This document shows, piece after piece, positions 1 through 6,953 of a DNA stretch of 40,758 bases. A model generated the notes under the pieces. That model made no database searches and had not been told where the DNA came from. It saw only the letters and a program-made list of their open reading frames with translations. Source of the DNA: a virus; IMG/VR virus record IMGVR_UViG_3300020034_000041, positions 1-40,758 of that record, one strand, 5' to 3'. Within the stretch, counting starts at the first letter, position 1. Every line of letters starts with the position of its first letter. The position numbers and the translations under genes were made by a program.

Positions 1-138
1 TCGTAAGAAGTACAAAAGGCGTTGGCCGATAAATAGAATGATGCTAATCGAAGATCACCTTTTCTGTGACACCTACTGCTTTACAAAGTGGCGTGACGGC
101 GAAGAAGAGAAACAAGAAGTTCCCCATGCGTGTCTTCG
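1..138. repeat. Left copy of 138-bp terminal repeat
   Basis: This segment is repeated at 40621-40758. The two copies differ only at position 12 (A here, G in the right copy). Such an overlap marks a contig that closes on itself, either as a circularly permuted or terminally redundant phage genome, or as an assembler overlap of a circular map. The overlap alone cannot tell these apart. Confidence 0.95.
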
Positions 139-169
139 GATACCCACGATCTTTCGAGCTACCCAATAG
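1..169 (+). CDS. 3' part of Cys-rich miniprotein crossing the contig ends
   Basis: The frame opens at 40601 with ATG, runs through the terminal repeat and stops with TAG at 167-169, giving about 62 residues. The joined protein has a Cys-x4-Cys pair near the N-terminus, then a HLFCDTYC segment with Cys-x3-Cys, which suggests one small zinc-binding finger. In this left copy the second Cys of the first pair reads Tyr, because of the one mismatch between the repeat copies. It is the last gene of the rightward arm, directly upstream of a terminator. Its function is unknown. Residues after the Cys pairs are charged (acidic then basic). Confidence 0.6.
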   Translation, partial: RKKYKRRWPINRMMLIEDHLFCDTYCFTKWRDGEEEKQEVPHACLRIPTIFRATQ

Positions 170-177
170 TTCACCTC

Positions 178-208
178 GAGCGGCTTACACCCGCTCTTGT
201 CTTTCTTT
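178..208 (+). terminator. Intrinsic terminator ending the rightward arm
   Basis: A GAGCGG/CCGCTC stem (178-183 with 191-196) and a 7-nt loop are followed by the T-rich run TTGTCTTTCTTT. It lies 9 bases after the stop of the last rightward gene and right at the convergent junction with the leftward arm, whose last stop is at 207-209. Only the rightward strand has a T-tract. Confidence 0.65.
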
Positions 209-590
209 AGAGATCAACTGAAACGACTGCTATATCTCTGGCACGCGCTTCAGTCAAAGACTTGCGAATGCTTCTCTCTTTTTCATATATAAAATTCTCA
301 ACAGATATCCCATGAAAACACCCTGGATATTTTATAAAAATAAGTGCCCCGGCTTTTCGCAGATATACATAATCAAATGGCTTAATCCCCCGGGAATCAT
401 CAGGAATCTTGTAAAGCATTCCCTTGTCACTATTGGCTGCCTGAAGCCATTCAATCTGGTGATCCTTCACTTCATTAAAAGGAAAGCTATTAGTAGTCGT
501 CTGTTTCAATTCAAAAGCAGCAGAGTATCTTGGGTTCGCTCTAATCCAGTGCCTGAATAATAGGCCGAAATCGGCTTCTCTTTTTTTCAT
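207..590 (-). CDS. Possible PD-(D/E)XK-type nuclease (resolvase-like)
   Basis: This 127-residue protein starts with a segment of the form FGLLFRHWIRAN, then FELK (E27, K29), a conserved-looking HQIEWL (44-49), and a block with D72 (PFDYVYL) followed by IFIKYP (I85-x-K87). An acidic residue followed after a short strand by x-K is the pattern of small PD-(D/E)XK endonucleases and Holliday-junction resolvase-like proteins. It is the last gene of the leftward operon and overlaps its upstream neighbour by 50 bases. The start at 590 keeps the N-terminal helix. The fold assignment is inferred from motif layout only. Confidence 0.45.
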   Translation of the reverse strand: MKKREADFGLLFRHWIRANPRYSAAFELKQTTTNSFPFNEVKDHQIEWLQAANSDKGMLYKIPDDSRGIKPFDYVYLRKAGALIFIKYPGCFHGISVENFIYEKERSIRKSLTEARARDIAVVSVDL

Positions 591-810
591 CTTTTTTGGT
601 AGCTATTTCTATAATTAAAAGAAGTTGCTTATCGTTTAAATCTTTAAAAGTCCACACTCCTTCTTCAAACATACTTCGAAGCATAAAACCGACCTTTTTA
701 TTATACTTTTCTTTATTCCAAGTAGGTTTCTTATAGGCACTTTTATGAATCTCTACTGCTTTCTTGTAAAGCTCTAGATCCCCCTTTGGTTGCATCGGTT
801 CTTTCATCAT
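541..810 (-). CDS. Small basic hypothetical protein
   Basis: This 89-residue protein is mostly helical by composition and has a basic C-terminus. I place the start at the ATG at 810, not the in-frame ATG at 828, because 810 overlaps the upstream stop as ATGATGA, the coupling pattern seen throughout this operon. It has no recognisable motif. A middle segment resembling VGFMLRSMFEEGVWTFKDLN could be an amphipathic helix pair. Its function is unknown. Confidence 0.6.
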   Translation of the reverse strand: MMKEPMQPKGDLELYKKAVEIHKSAYKKPTWNKEKYNKKVGFMLRSMFEEGVWTFKDLNDKQLLLIIEIATKKDEKKRSRFRPIIQALD

Positions 811-1007
811 ACACGTTTCGGATTCCATTTAAGCCTCGGGTGCTTACAGTTCCAAATCTGTTCGACACTTAAATACTTTTGCTCACCACACCCCGGGCAC
901 GTAACAAGCTCTCGAGGTTGCGCTACCTTATGATCAACGACTTTTGGTTTCTTCTCCCCCTTAATTCTCACCATTCTCATTAACTTTGTTTGTGTTGCTT
1001 TACTCAT
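807..1007 (-). CDS. Zinc-ribbon miniprotein
   Basis: This 66-residue protein has a strongly basic N-terminal half (Lys/Arg-rich) and then CPGCGEQKYLS and WNCKHPRLKW, giving C38, C41 and C54 plus H56 as candidate zinc ligands. It overlaps the stop of the upstream gene at 1000-1002 and the start of the downstream gene at 810. The basic tail plus a single zinc knuckle suggests nucleic-acid or protein contact, but no function can be assigned. Confidence 0.6.
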   Translation of the reverse strand: MSKATQTKLMRMVRIKGEKKPKVVDHKVAQPRELVTCPGCGEQKYLSVEQIWNCKHPRLKWNPKRV

Positions 1008-1178
1008 ATTTAAAATTGCTTAAAATAATTTCTATCCCCTCAGGATTCAATATATTACAATGCGTCTCAATCTCTCCTTTATCAGTTTGAATGGTGAGAG
1101 TACCAGTTGTGAAATAATAGTTAAGTCTTGCCCCACCCAACCTAGTGCCTCAATTATTTCTTTAATATCATCTTGCAT
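1000..1178 (-). CDS. Small gene split by an apparent -1 frameshift
   Basis: An ATG at 1178 opens a frame beginning MQDDIKEIIEALGW, which later ends at 1047 in implausible sequence. The -1 frame, which only has a TTG (1140) as its own start, encodes a convincing C-terminus (LNYYFTTGTLTIQTDKGEIE, then ILNPEGIEIIL) and stops at 1000-1002. That stop overlaps the next ATG. The 1178 ATG itself overlaps the upstream stop as TAATG. The join falls in a G-rich stretch (about 1130-1137). Either a base was lost there by mutation or assembly, or ribosomes shift frame. Function unknown. Confidence 0.5.
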
Positions 1179-1246
1179 TATTTTCCTTTCTTAGCTATTA
1201 ACCCCCCGATCACTAGGCAGATCGCAGCCAGCCAAACGTATGTCAT
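1178..1246 (-). CDS. 22-residue single-span membrane peptide
   Basis: This very short frame encodes a hydrophobic stretch (YVWLAAICLVIGGLIA) followed by KKGK, a typical membrane span with a positive cytoplasmic end. Its ATG overlaps the upstream stop (ATGA at 1243-1246) and its TAA overlaps the next ATG (TAATG at 1176-1180). Those two coupled junctions are the main reason to believe it is translated. Its role is unknown. Small single-span phage proteins often act in lysis control or membrane-based exclusion, but nothing here selects between these. Confidence 0.5.
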   Translation of the reverse strand: MTYVWLAAICLVIGGLIAKKGK

Positions 1247-1434
1247 AAAAGTTGTACGCCACATTTTTTACAATGATAATCAAACAGATGACTGGGATGT
1301 GGCACCCACTCATGCCTGTTAAGCCAAAAACACAATTTAAAAATATTAAATCTCCTAGGTTTTTTAAAATATACGATATTTTCTTTCGCAATTCTTCGAA
1401 CACCATCCCTATCTGGCCATGGAAACTTTATCAT
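1243..1434 (-). CDS. Small Cys/His-containing hypothetical protein
   Basis: This 63-residue protein ends in HPSHLFDYHCKKCGVQLL. The CKKC pair near the C-terminus and several upstream His residues could form a zinc site. It overlaps the helicase stop by ATGA at 1431-1434 and the 22-residue membrane peptide by ATGA at 1243-1246. The competing frame at 1191-1406 lacks these junctions and reads less like protein. Function unknown. Confidence 0.55.
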   Translation of the reverse strand: MIKFPWPDRDGVRRIAKENIVYFKKPRRFNIFKLCFWLNRHEWVPHPSHLFDYHCKKCGVQLL

Positions 1435-2684
1435 AAATTTAAGTATAATCGCTCATTAAAATCTTGCTTCATTTCTAAACATTTGTCTACTTGTTCATCC
1501 ACACCTCCTCGAGTGACCAAGTTGATGTACAAGTTCTTTTTGATGTTATTTGCTCGTTGGATTCTTCCTACTGCCTGATCGTAATCTACAAAAGAATACG
1601 TCCGGCTCACGAACACCATCACAGGGTACTCCGGTAGCTCCCATCCCGCGCTAATCTGCGCCTGGGCGATGAATATGCACTCCTTTGAGTCATTCGCTTC
1701 TTTGATGACCGAACCCCTCTCCTTCGTCGCTCCAGTGAGCGTCAGCACCTTATACCCCTCCTCCCTAAATCTCTCCTCGAGAATCTTAATTTGGTAAGTA
1801 TATTTAACGAAAAGTACCATTCGCGGAAACTCAAGGGCGAGCTCCAGAAGCACTTTTTCTTTCTCATTATTAAAGGACTCCTGTGGTGAAAATTCATCCC
1901 CTGCAAGTACCCCATTTTCGATCTGATGTCTCTTGCCAAGACGCACAATAGGCTCTGGGAACTCCACGTTCATGTCTTTAATGCGAGCCTTTTGTTCAGC
2001 GGTCATCTCAACATACGTCGTCCTATAGGTTTGATCAGGGACATCAAAGTAGTCCTCGAGACGTCCTACGTATCCTAACAATCGAACTACTTGAGCTAAT
2101 TTATCCTTTGTTACATCATCCTTTTTGGGAGCCCATACCTCCCTCCCAGGCATAGGAAGTTTGGTATAAAAGTTATGTCGGAAGGTGTAAAAATCAGCCG
2201 TATGCCCTAAGATCTTAGCCGCCCCCCACACGGTCATTGGAGACCTCATAATCGTCGCTGTGGCGAGATATAGGCGTTCTGGCTTATGCATGTACAGATA
2301 TGTCTCCAAAGCCTCAAAGAGCTGCGAGGCGCGTGGTATAACCACTTTCTTACGCTGTCTGGTACTCGGGGTAACTCCGAGGCACGTATGAGCTTCATCC
2401 ACGATCACAGTGTCGAATTTAGGTAGGGAAGCAAAGTCGCGCCTAAAGGTCTCTTTCGACATCACAACAAGGTTCTTTGGAGGAATCATAAATCCATCAT
2501 CTAGACTTTTATTCTCACGCTCCCAATTTTGATCCTCCTTCTGGGTCTTGGGACAGATCACGAGTGTCTTTCCTCGAGCTAATCGAAGAGCGATACGCGT
2601 CTTACCTGATCCCGTCCCAAGAAAGAGCCCGCACTTCTTAGGATCAGCGTCAATTATTTTCTTTTGATGATCGTAGAGTTTCAT
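1431..2684 (-). CDS. SF2 DEAH-type helicase/translocase
   Basis: This 417-residue protein has a full superfamily 2 motif set. An N-terminal YDHQ segment is followed by Walker A GTGSGKT (23-29), motif II DEAH (96-99), motif III ATAT (141-144) and a C-terminal RecA-like half with the arginine-finger motif QAVGRIQR (370-377). The compact size and the QxxGRxxR form resemble SNF2/RAD54-like or UvsW-like phage helicases, which remodel branched or forked DNA with ATP. Its place in the leftward replication operon fits a replication or recombination role. It is coupled to both neighbours by 4-base overlaps. Confidence 0.9.
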   Translation of the reverse strand: MKLYDHQKKIIDADPKKCGLFLGTGSGKTRIALRLARGKTLVICPKTQKEDQNWERENKSLDDGFMIPPKNLVVMSKETFRRDFASLPKFDTVIVDEAHTCLGVTPSTRQRKKVVIPRASQLFEALETYLYMHKPERLYLATATIMRSPMTVWGAAKILGHTADFYTFRHNFYTKLPMPGREVWAPKKDDVTKDKLAQVVRLLGYVGRLEDYFDVPDQTYRTTYVEMTAEQKARIKDMNVEFPEPIVRLGKRHQIENGVLAGDEFSPQESFNNEKEKVLLELALEFPRMVLFVKYTYQIKILEERFREEGYKVLTLTGATKERGSVIKEANDSKECIFIAQAQISAGWELPEYPVMVFVSRTYSFVDYDQAVGRIQRANNIKKNLYINLVTRGGVDEQVDKCLEMKQDFNERLYLNL

Positions 2685-2998
2685 TTCCTTTCAATAACAA
2701 ATCCTAAGTTATTACCCTCAAACATCACACCAATAATTTTGTGGTCTTTCTCCACCTCCTTAATGAATTTCTCGATACCGAGACAACGATACCACGTACT
2801 CGTATCATAAATTTTTTCCTCTTCAGAACCTACCAACCAATAGACTTTGCTTACATCTTTTTCTGAATGTAAACAAACTTCCTTATTTGTTATTATTGAG
2901 TTGTTATCTGTCATTACTGGAAAATCTTTAGGCTTTCTACCATCTGTTGTTCTTTCCCATTCATTGGGCTGGCTATTTTTCATTAAATTGTATTTCAT
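2681..2998 (-). CDS. Hypothetical protein upstream of helicase
   Basis: This 105-residue protein has no motif I recognise. The N-terminal third is polar and probably disordered. The C-terminal two thirds alternate strands and helices (KVYWLVGSEEEKIYDTSTWY, then a helix rich in Glu/Lys and a strand IIGVMFEGNN). The stop overlaps the helicase start and the start overlaps the upstream stop, both by ATGA, so it belongs to the same translated chain. Function unknown. Confidence 0.6.
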   Translation of the reverse strand: MKYNLMKNSQPNEWERTTDGRKPKDFPVMTDNNSIITNKEVCLHSEKDVSKVYWLVGSEEEKIYDTSTWYRCLGIEKFIKEVEKDHKIIGVMFEGNNLGFVIERK

Positions 2999-3216
2999 TT
3001 CTTTTTAGGTGAATTAGCTTCTAATGCTTCAAGTCTTTTTTCCAGAGTCTGGATTTTCTTTTTTAAAACCTCTCGCTGTGTACTAACATATTTACGAGCT
3101 GATTCAAGACGATGTTCCCAACTACAACCTTCTTTATTTCTCCAAGAACCGCAATATCTCTGAGTCTTTCTGACAGCAAAGAACTTTGTTTTACAGCCTT
3201 TGCATACCTTCTTCAT
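2995..3216 (-). CDS. Zinc finger plus coiled-coil miniprotein
   Basis: This 73-residue protein has CKGC (C5, C8) then C22 and C31, a four-Cys set suited to one zinc, in a context (KKF, then RKTQRYCG) typical of small phage and bacterial zinc ribbons. The C-terminal half is a Lys/Glu/Leu heptad-like coiled coil (LKKKIQTLEKRLEALEA). The layout suggests a homodimer with a zinc head. It is coupled by 4-base overlaps to both neighbours. Confidence 0.65.
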   Translation of the reverse strand: MKKVCKGCKTKFFAVRKTQRYCGSWRNKEGCSWEHRLESARKYVSTQREVLKKKIQTLEKRLEALEANSPKKK

Positions 3217-3383
3217 TTTCGTTTAGGTGAATTAAGGGGAACTTCTCTCATCCCATCACATCCGAAACAATATTGATAAACTGCATACCCGCATTTAGGA
3301 CATTCAGATTCTTCAAGCCTCCATTTATGGCGATGTACCTTCTTACTCTTTTGTTTGGTTGTCATTTTATTTTGTTTTTTCAT
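3213..3383 (-). CDS. Zinc-ribbon miniprotein
   Basis: This 56-residue protein has a Lys-rich start, then HRHKW, CPKCGYAVYQYCFGCDG with two CxxC pairs, and a basic tail ending SPKRK. The four Cys make a single zinc ribbon. The frame stays open upstream to 3557, but that part overlaps the neighbouring gene and reads poorly, so I prefer the ATG at 3383; 3365 is the alternative. The tail SPKRK resembles the SPKKK tail of the next gene downstream, hinting at duplication. Confidence 0.6.
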   Translation of the reverse strand: MKKQNKMTTKQKSKKVHRHKWRLEESECPKCGYAVYQYCFGCDGMREVPLNSPKRK

Positions 3384-3405
3384 ATATTTTTCTTTACCTA
3401 GTAGT

Positions 3406-3431
3406 AGAGCTGATGGTTGGACATCAGCTCT
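3406..3431 (-). other. Perfect 10-bp hairpin ahead of zinc-ribbon gene
   Basis: AGAGCTGATG (3406-3415) and CATCAGCTCT (3422-3431) pair perfectly around a 6-nt loop. The hairpin sits between the stop at 3457 and the start at 3383, about 22 bases before that ATG in the leftward transcript. No T-tract follows on either strand, so it is not a standard terminator. It may stabilise or process the mRNA, or affect initiation. Confidence 0.5.
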
Positions 3432-3456
3432 AATGAAGGGAAAGAACTGCTTTAGC

Positions 3457-3642
3457 TTACTGTCGATCATTAACCAACTCGCGCTGTTGGTGTTCGAGTC
3501 GCTCGTCTTCTCGTGTGTGAGAAAGCCAGTGCTCGTGTTGCTTCCAATCTTCGACATCCTTCTTCAGCGCATGTGCTGTAGCTCGGACGACGATATTTTC
3601 GTGATTAAGGAACTCTTTGAGTGGAGTGTCTTCGATACTCAT
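3457..3642 (-). CDS. Small charged hypothetical protein
   Basis: This 61-residue protein, read from the ATG at 3642, is highly charged and helical (LKEFLNHENIVVRATAHALK, then many Glu/His/Arg). The frame extends to a GTG at 3714, but the extra residues look unnatural. The 3642 ATG is preceded by AAAGG at a suitable distance, one of the few ribosome-binding-like sequences here. It is followed by the 3406-3431 hairpin. Bases 3643-3868 upstream hold no gene I can support. Confidence 0.5.
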   Translation of the reverse strand: MSIEDTPLKEFLNHENIVVRATAHALKKDVEDWKQHEHWLSHTREDERLEHQQRELVNDRQ

Positions 3643-3868
3643 ATAACCTTTCTTCTGTTCGTTATGAACAGAGTTCGTGACGGGGATAGTTGGAAAGCAC
3701 GCAAATACTTTCACTAAAACACCTGAAAATGAATTTAAACAAGTGTTCCGTCACGATCTCTACTCACAACTAATTCCAGGCAGAATTCATAGCAGGGGCT
3801 CAATAATCACTTAGGTGGGAGACATTGATATGGTTTGCCTTGGCCACTACCACTGCCATGACCTCTGC

Positions 3869-4165
3869 CTACAATTTAACAGGATACCTCTTTCTAATCT
3901 TACCGTCATCTGCTCGATAGCATGTGTAGCACAACCCTCTTCCTGCTTTTTGATTGCCAGTAGAATCTTGAGGAAGCCCACAATGCACACAAAGATCCTC
4001 TGGCACATACTTCGCAATCTTCGTAGGCAGCCTCGGAGTCTTACAATTTGGGCACACCGAGAAATCTAAGATTAGATCCTGGCGGTGTTTGTTGATTGCG
4101 ATAGGGCGTGTATATACGTGCTCACAATGTTCACAAATAACTGTAAGAGTCGGCTTACTTTTCAT
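3869..4165 (-). CDS. Protein with four CxxC knuckles
   Basis: From the ATG at 4165 this is 98 residues with Cys pairs at C11/C14, C38/C41, C59/C62 and C79/C82, enough for two zinc sites of ribbon or treble-clef type. Basic residues surround the pairs, and the protein ends KIRKRYPVKL. The start overlaps the upstream stop (4155-4157) by 11 bases. The longer frame from 4228 adds sequence lying inside the neighbour and is less likely. A nucleic-acid-binding or RNA polymerase-binding role would fit, but no family is recognised. Confidence 0.65.
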   Translation of the reverse strand: MKSKPTLTVICEHCEHVYTRPIAINKHRQDLILDFSVCPNCKTPRLPTKIAKYVPEDLCVHCGLPQDSTGNQKAGRGLCYTCYRADDGKIRKRYPVKL

Positions 4166-4481
4166 TCTTCTTTTTCTTAGTGTATAAACCGGCACAACAC
4201 CCGTCACAGCCGTGAACCCCCTGCTCATGACCTATGCCATGTATACAGGTATCTTCCCAAACACCTTTATCGTTTCGGTAGTGCCGCGTCCACTCGCTTT
4301 TCGGTGTTGACGCTTTAATAGAAGTTGAAGCCGATGGTTCCCCATCTTCAAACTCCACTCCCTGAAGCATCATCTCAATGTAAGAAAGCATCACAAGCGC
4401 ACGACCTCGTTCCTTGCATTCTCCTTTCGGAAACTGCTTATCGAGAATATCTACCATTGTGTCCCAGTGTTGTGATCTCAT
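4155..4481 (-). CDS. Hypothetical protein with HGCDGCC motif
   Basis: This 108-residue protein has an N-terminal helical region, a polar linker and a C-terminal Cys/His cluster (CIHGIGHEQGVHGCDGCCAG). The cluster with C79, several His and C92/C95/C96 looks like a metal site. Similar HGCDGCC endings occur in small phage proteins of unknown function, from memory. The tail is Lys-rich. The start overlaps the upstream stop by ATGA at 4478-4481. Confidence 0.6.
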   Translation of the reverse strand: MRSQHWDTMVDILDKQFPKGECKERGRALVMLSYIEMMLQGVEFEDGEPSASTSIKASTPKSEWTRHYRNDKGVWEDTCIHGIGHEQGVHGCDGCCAGLYTKKKKNEK

Positions 4482-4711
4482 AGTTTTTTCTCAAAAAGAC
4501 AATTAGGATCCTTACACCAATCGAGCGCGTGCATCTTATCTGAACACTCGGTGATGAAATTCTTGAGGGGTTCTTTTAATCTCATTGCTTCAATTTTTGA
4601 CCTGAAATAACCAATGCTTCTACCATCCATAGAGCACTCGAAAAGAATGCTTAATATTGCATCTCTTTCCTTGTCTATAACCAATACGTAGTGATCTGTT
4701 GATTTAATCAT
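4478..4711 (-). CDS. Small hypothetical protein with C-terminal Cys pair
   Basis: This 77-residue protein is read from the ATG at 4711, one base after the upstream stop (4713-4715). The in-frame alternative at 4744 lies inside the neighbour. An N-terminal strand (HYVLVIDKERDAILSILF) is followed by helices, ending ALDWCKDPNCLFEKK with a C-x4-C pair. No function is recognised. Confidence 0.5.
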   Translation of the reverse strand: MIKSTDHYVLVIDKERDAILSILFECSMDGRSIGYFRSKIEAMRLKEPLKNFITECSDKMHALDWCKDPNCLFEKKL

Positions 4712-4712
4712 G

Positions 4713-4898
4713 TTAATTGTCGTACTTACCCGAGATGACTTCATCAGCCATCGCGCGGAGCTTATTGCAAAGCTCTATCTTTGGAGTCGCATATTTATTA
4801 TTTTTGAAGTCATGGAACTCCCACGCTATAGCTTCATCCAAAAGATCCCGAAGATCAGCAATTAATATTTCATGCCCTTTATCTGTTGTATTGTTCAT
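4713..4898 (-). CDS. Small helical hypothetical protein
   Basis: This 61-residue protein is predominantly helical (ILIADLRDLLDEAIAWEFHD, then CNKLRAMADEVISGK). The ATG at 4898 overlaps the upstream stop by ATGA. It carries no motif that I recognise. The composition suggests a small two-helix protein. Confidence 0.55.
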   Translation of the reverse strand: MNNTTDKGHEILIADLRDLLDEAIAWEFHDFKNNKYATPKIELCNKLRAMADEVISGKYDN

Positions 4899-5074
4899 AT
4901 TTTTCCAATTTTAGATTTTGCTTTTACTATCCAATAGCAGGAATCTTTGTCATTACAATAATTGAGATTCCTTGTCGCCCCAGGCATATCCACGACTGGA
5001 TATGAGAGCGTTGAAATAAATTCATCTGGTCGCTCCTGCTTACATCCTTCACATTTCCACGTTAAAATTTTCAT
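4895..5074 (-). CDS. Zinc-finger miniprotein (59 residues)
   Basis: The protein starts MKILTWKCEGCKQERPDEF and has C8/C11, then C40 and C46 in a NYCNDKDSCYW context, a plausible four-Cys zinc site. The start overlaps the upstream stop (5071-5073), and the stop overlaps the next ATG at 4898, both as ATGA. These couplings fix the frame. Function unknown. Confidence 0.65.
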   Translation of the reverse strand: MKILTWKCEGCKQERPDEFISTLSYPVVDMPGATRNLNYCNDKDSCYWIVKAKSKIGKI

Positions 5075-5439
5075 TTTAATTTCTTTACTTCTCTAACGAT
5101 TCTCTTGTGACCGGCTTTTGCCTCCTCAAGTGTCGAATATCTTTCAGTATAATCTTCAAGTGATGAATGATACTCGAACTTCCCTCCTATCGGCCCTTCA
5201 TTAATTTTCTTCTTATTTTCAAATACCATTGTCTCAAAAAGAATTGGAACTCCTCCAGGTCTGAATGAATAATCAATTCCTAAAAAGACAGTTGAGACGT
5301 GATACTTAGAGAGCTTCGTCATTCCTATTCTGCGATCTTTCCTTCCCTCTTTGCTTCCAAGCCACATACTCCACTTAATGAGATCATTCTCTGGGATCAC
5401 CTTACCGTTTTTTATAATGAATTTACCTTCTGTTTGCAT
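5071..5439 (-). CDS. Conserved phage hypothetical protein
   Basis: This 122-residue protein has a central block VSTVFLGIDYSF, PILFETMVF, then ERYSTLEEAKAGH near the C-terminus. I recognise this combination from small conserved phage proteins found beside replication genes in many siphoviruses and podoviruses. Their biochemical role is not known to me. The GH plus acidic residues could be functional. It is 3 bases from its upstream neighbour and overlaps the downstream one by ATGA. Confidence 0.7.
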   Translation of the reverse strand: MQTEGKFIIKNGKVIPENDLIKWSMWLGSKEGRKDRRIGMTKLSKYHVSTVFLGIDYSFRPGGVPILFETMVFENKKKINEGPIGGKFEYHSSLEDYTERYSTLEEAKAGHKRIVREVKKLK

Positions 5440-5442
5440 ATA

Positions 5443-5658
5443 TTATTCGTTACCACTTACTTTCCAACCAATTGCTTTTACCAAGTTACCATCTTTGTCC
5501 TTCACAGTTTTGTTTTCATCGACCTCAACTGCGAACTCGAAAGGCACTCCCGACACCGGACATATGCCCACGCCTTTCGAAGGCATCGGGAAACCACAAC
5601 CGTCGAGTGGCTCACCGTGGTTTGGGCATCGGGGTTTGAATGATGGTGGTCTATTCAT
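5443..5658 (-). CDS. Cys-containing small hypothetical protein
   Basis: From the ATG at 5658 this is 71 residues with CPNHGEPLDGCGFPMPSK and ICPVSGVPFEF, giving C11, H13, C21 and C33 as possible zinc ligands. The C-terminal half is a beta-like stretch (EFAVEVDENKTVKDKDGN). The start overlaps the stop of the AAA+ ATPase by 8 bases. The frame is open to 5679, but that start is inside the ATPase gene. Confidence 0.6.
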   Translation of the reverse strand: MNRPPSFKPRCPNHGEPLDGCGFPMPSKGVGICPVSGVPFEFAVEVDENKTVKDKDGNLVKAIGWKVSGNE

Positions 5659-6952
5659 GTTTTTTTCCAAATACTGCATCTATTGTTCTACTAATATCTT
5701 TTTTGCCTCCACCGCCGCCCCTCGACATGCCATCGGTTTGAACACGTTCCTTACCCATAAGCCCTTGGGACGACACAGTGCGTTCAATAGCTTTGATAAA
5801 GTGTTTCTTCAATACCTTATCGCCGTCTTCAGCGACAGCAAGTCGCGCTGACTGGAGCACAACGTTTTTAATAAGTCCTCCAGTCAGTTCATACTCTGCT
5901 AGCTCTTCGATCTTCACGTCGTCTCCAAGAGGCATCTTCTTTGGAAGTAACCCCTGCCAGATTGCTTCACGCTGCTTTTGAGTTGGGTCGTGAAACTCAA
6001 TGATAAGAGAGAGTCTTCGCTCGAGCGCTGAATCCATATCAGAGATGCGATTGGTAGCAAGAATAACCACGCCTTCAGTCTTCTCAATCTCTGTAAGGAG
6101 TGTATTAATTTCTGATGCAAGAATCATCCCAAGATTTGCACGATTCGCAATAAGAGAATCACACTCATCAATGAAGAGTACCTTATTCTCTTTCGCCGCA
6201 GTCTCAAATGCCTGCTGAATAGCTCTATTAGCGCCCCCAGGCTCTGATGACTGAATTTCTGCAGCTCCGATCACAAGAAGCTGCTTCCCAAGGGCTTTCG
6301 CAATACAACGCGCTCCAAAGGTCTTTCCTGTGCCGGGGCCTCCCCAAAACATAAGAGTCATACCTCGGCCGTATTCAATCACTTCAGCGAGACCCCAATC
6401 TTCAAAGATTTTCTTGGCGTGTTTATGCTGTTGAAGAAGAGCGACGATCTCCATCTTCACTTCTGCGTCGATAACAAGCGGTTCGAGCTTTGTCGCATCG
6501 AGCTCCACTTTCTTACTAAACATTTTACCCTTTGGCTTCGGCGCATCATCAAGAGGGGCTAAACGAGATCTAGAAGCATGATATCTATTTCTTCGACCGT
6601 TGTCCCATATTACGATGACATTTAAATCTCGCGGGTCTACAGCCTGAACGGTACCGGCAATATACTCTCCATTAACTCCCCAATAGGGGTTTGCCTCTGG
6701 GCCCATGCTATCTCCTTCTCCACCAACAAGAACAACACGCATATCAACTGATATGCCGTGAACAGATGGAGAAGAAGTAAACGGCGCATAGCCTCCACTT
6801 CCTGCAGAGCCACTTATACCACCAGGGTATAAGTTGCCTGTGAGACTATTTCCATTCGAGATAGAACTATAAGTAGATGCTGAACTCGTTGTCGCTGCAT
6901 TGATAAGGCTCTGTAACTTCTTCATGTAAGGATCTTGTGATGAGTTAGACAT
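5651..6952 (-). CDS. AAA+ ATPase with SH3-like N-terminal domain
   Basis: This 433-residue protein has a Gly/Ser-rich N-terminus (1-65), a domain at about 70-134 ending VIVIWDNGRRNRYH that resembles the MIB/HERC2 SH3-like fold, and a AAA+ core. Core motifs are Walker A GGPGTGKT (204-211), Walker B LFIDECD (259-265), sensor-1 ATNR (299-302) and paired arginines (ERR, 311-313). The core is of the FtsH/Cdc48/spastin kind, which threads or remodels proteins, but no protease domain follows. A Gly-rich patch (SRGGGGGKK) precedes the C-terminus. It lies in the replication arm and may remodel phage or host complexes. Confidence 0.85.
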   Translation of the reverse strand: MSNSSQDPYMKKLQSLINAATTSSASTYSSISNGNSLTGNLYPGGISGSAGSGGYAPFTSSPSVHGISVDMRVVLVGGEGDSMGPEANPYWGVNGEYIAGTVQAVDPRDLNVIVIWDNGRRNRYHASRSRLAPLDDAPKPKGKMFSKKVELDATKLEPLVIDAEVKMEIVALLQQHKHAKKIFEDWGLAEVIEYGRGMTLMFWGGPGTGKTFGARCIAKALGKQLLVIGAAEIQSSEPGGANRAIQQAFETAAKENKVLFIDECDSLIANRANLGMILASEINTLLTEIEKTEGVVILATNRISDMDSALERRLSLIIEFHDPTQKQREAIWQGLLPKKMPLGDDVKIEELAEYELTGGLIKNVVLQSARLAVAEDGDKVLKKHFIKAIERTVSSQGLMGKERVQTDGMSRGGGGGKKDISRTIDAVFGKKHE

Positions 6953-6953
6953 A

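Noticed and set aside
1191-1406. Alternative frame over the small Cys gene
   Set aside because: The 1243-1434 frame has coupled overlaps at both ends; this one lacks them and reads unnaturally.
3820-3868. Short leftward frames in the gap 3643-3868
   Set aside because: Under 20 codons or without a start; no coupling to neighbours.
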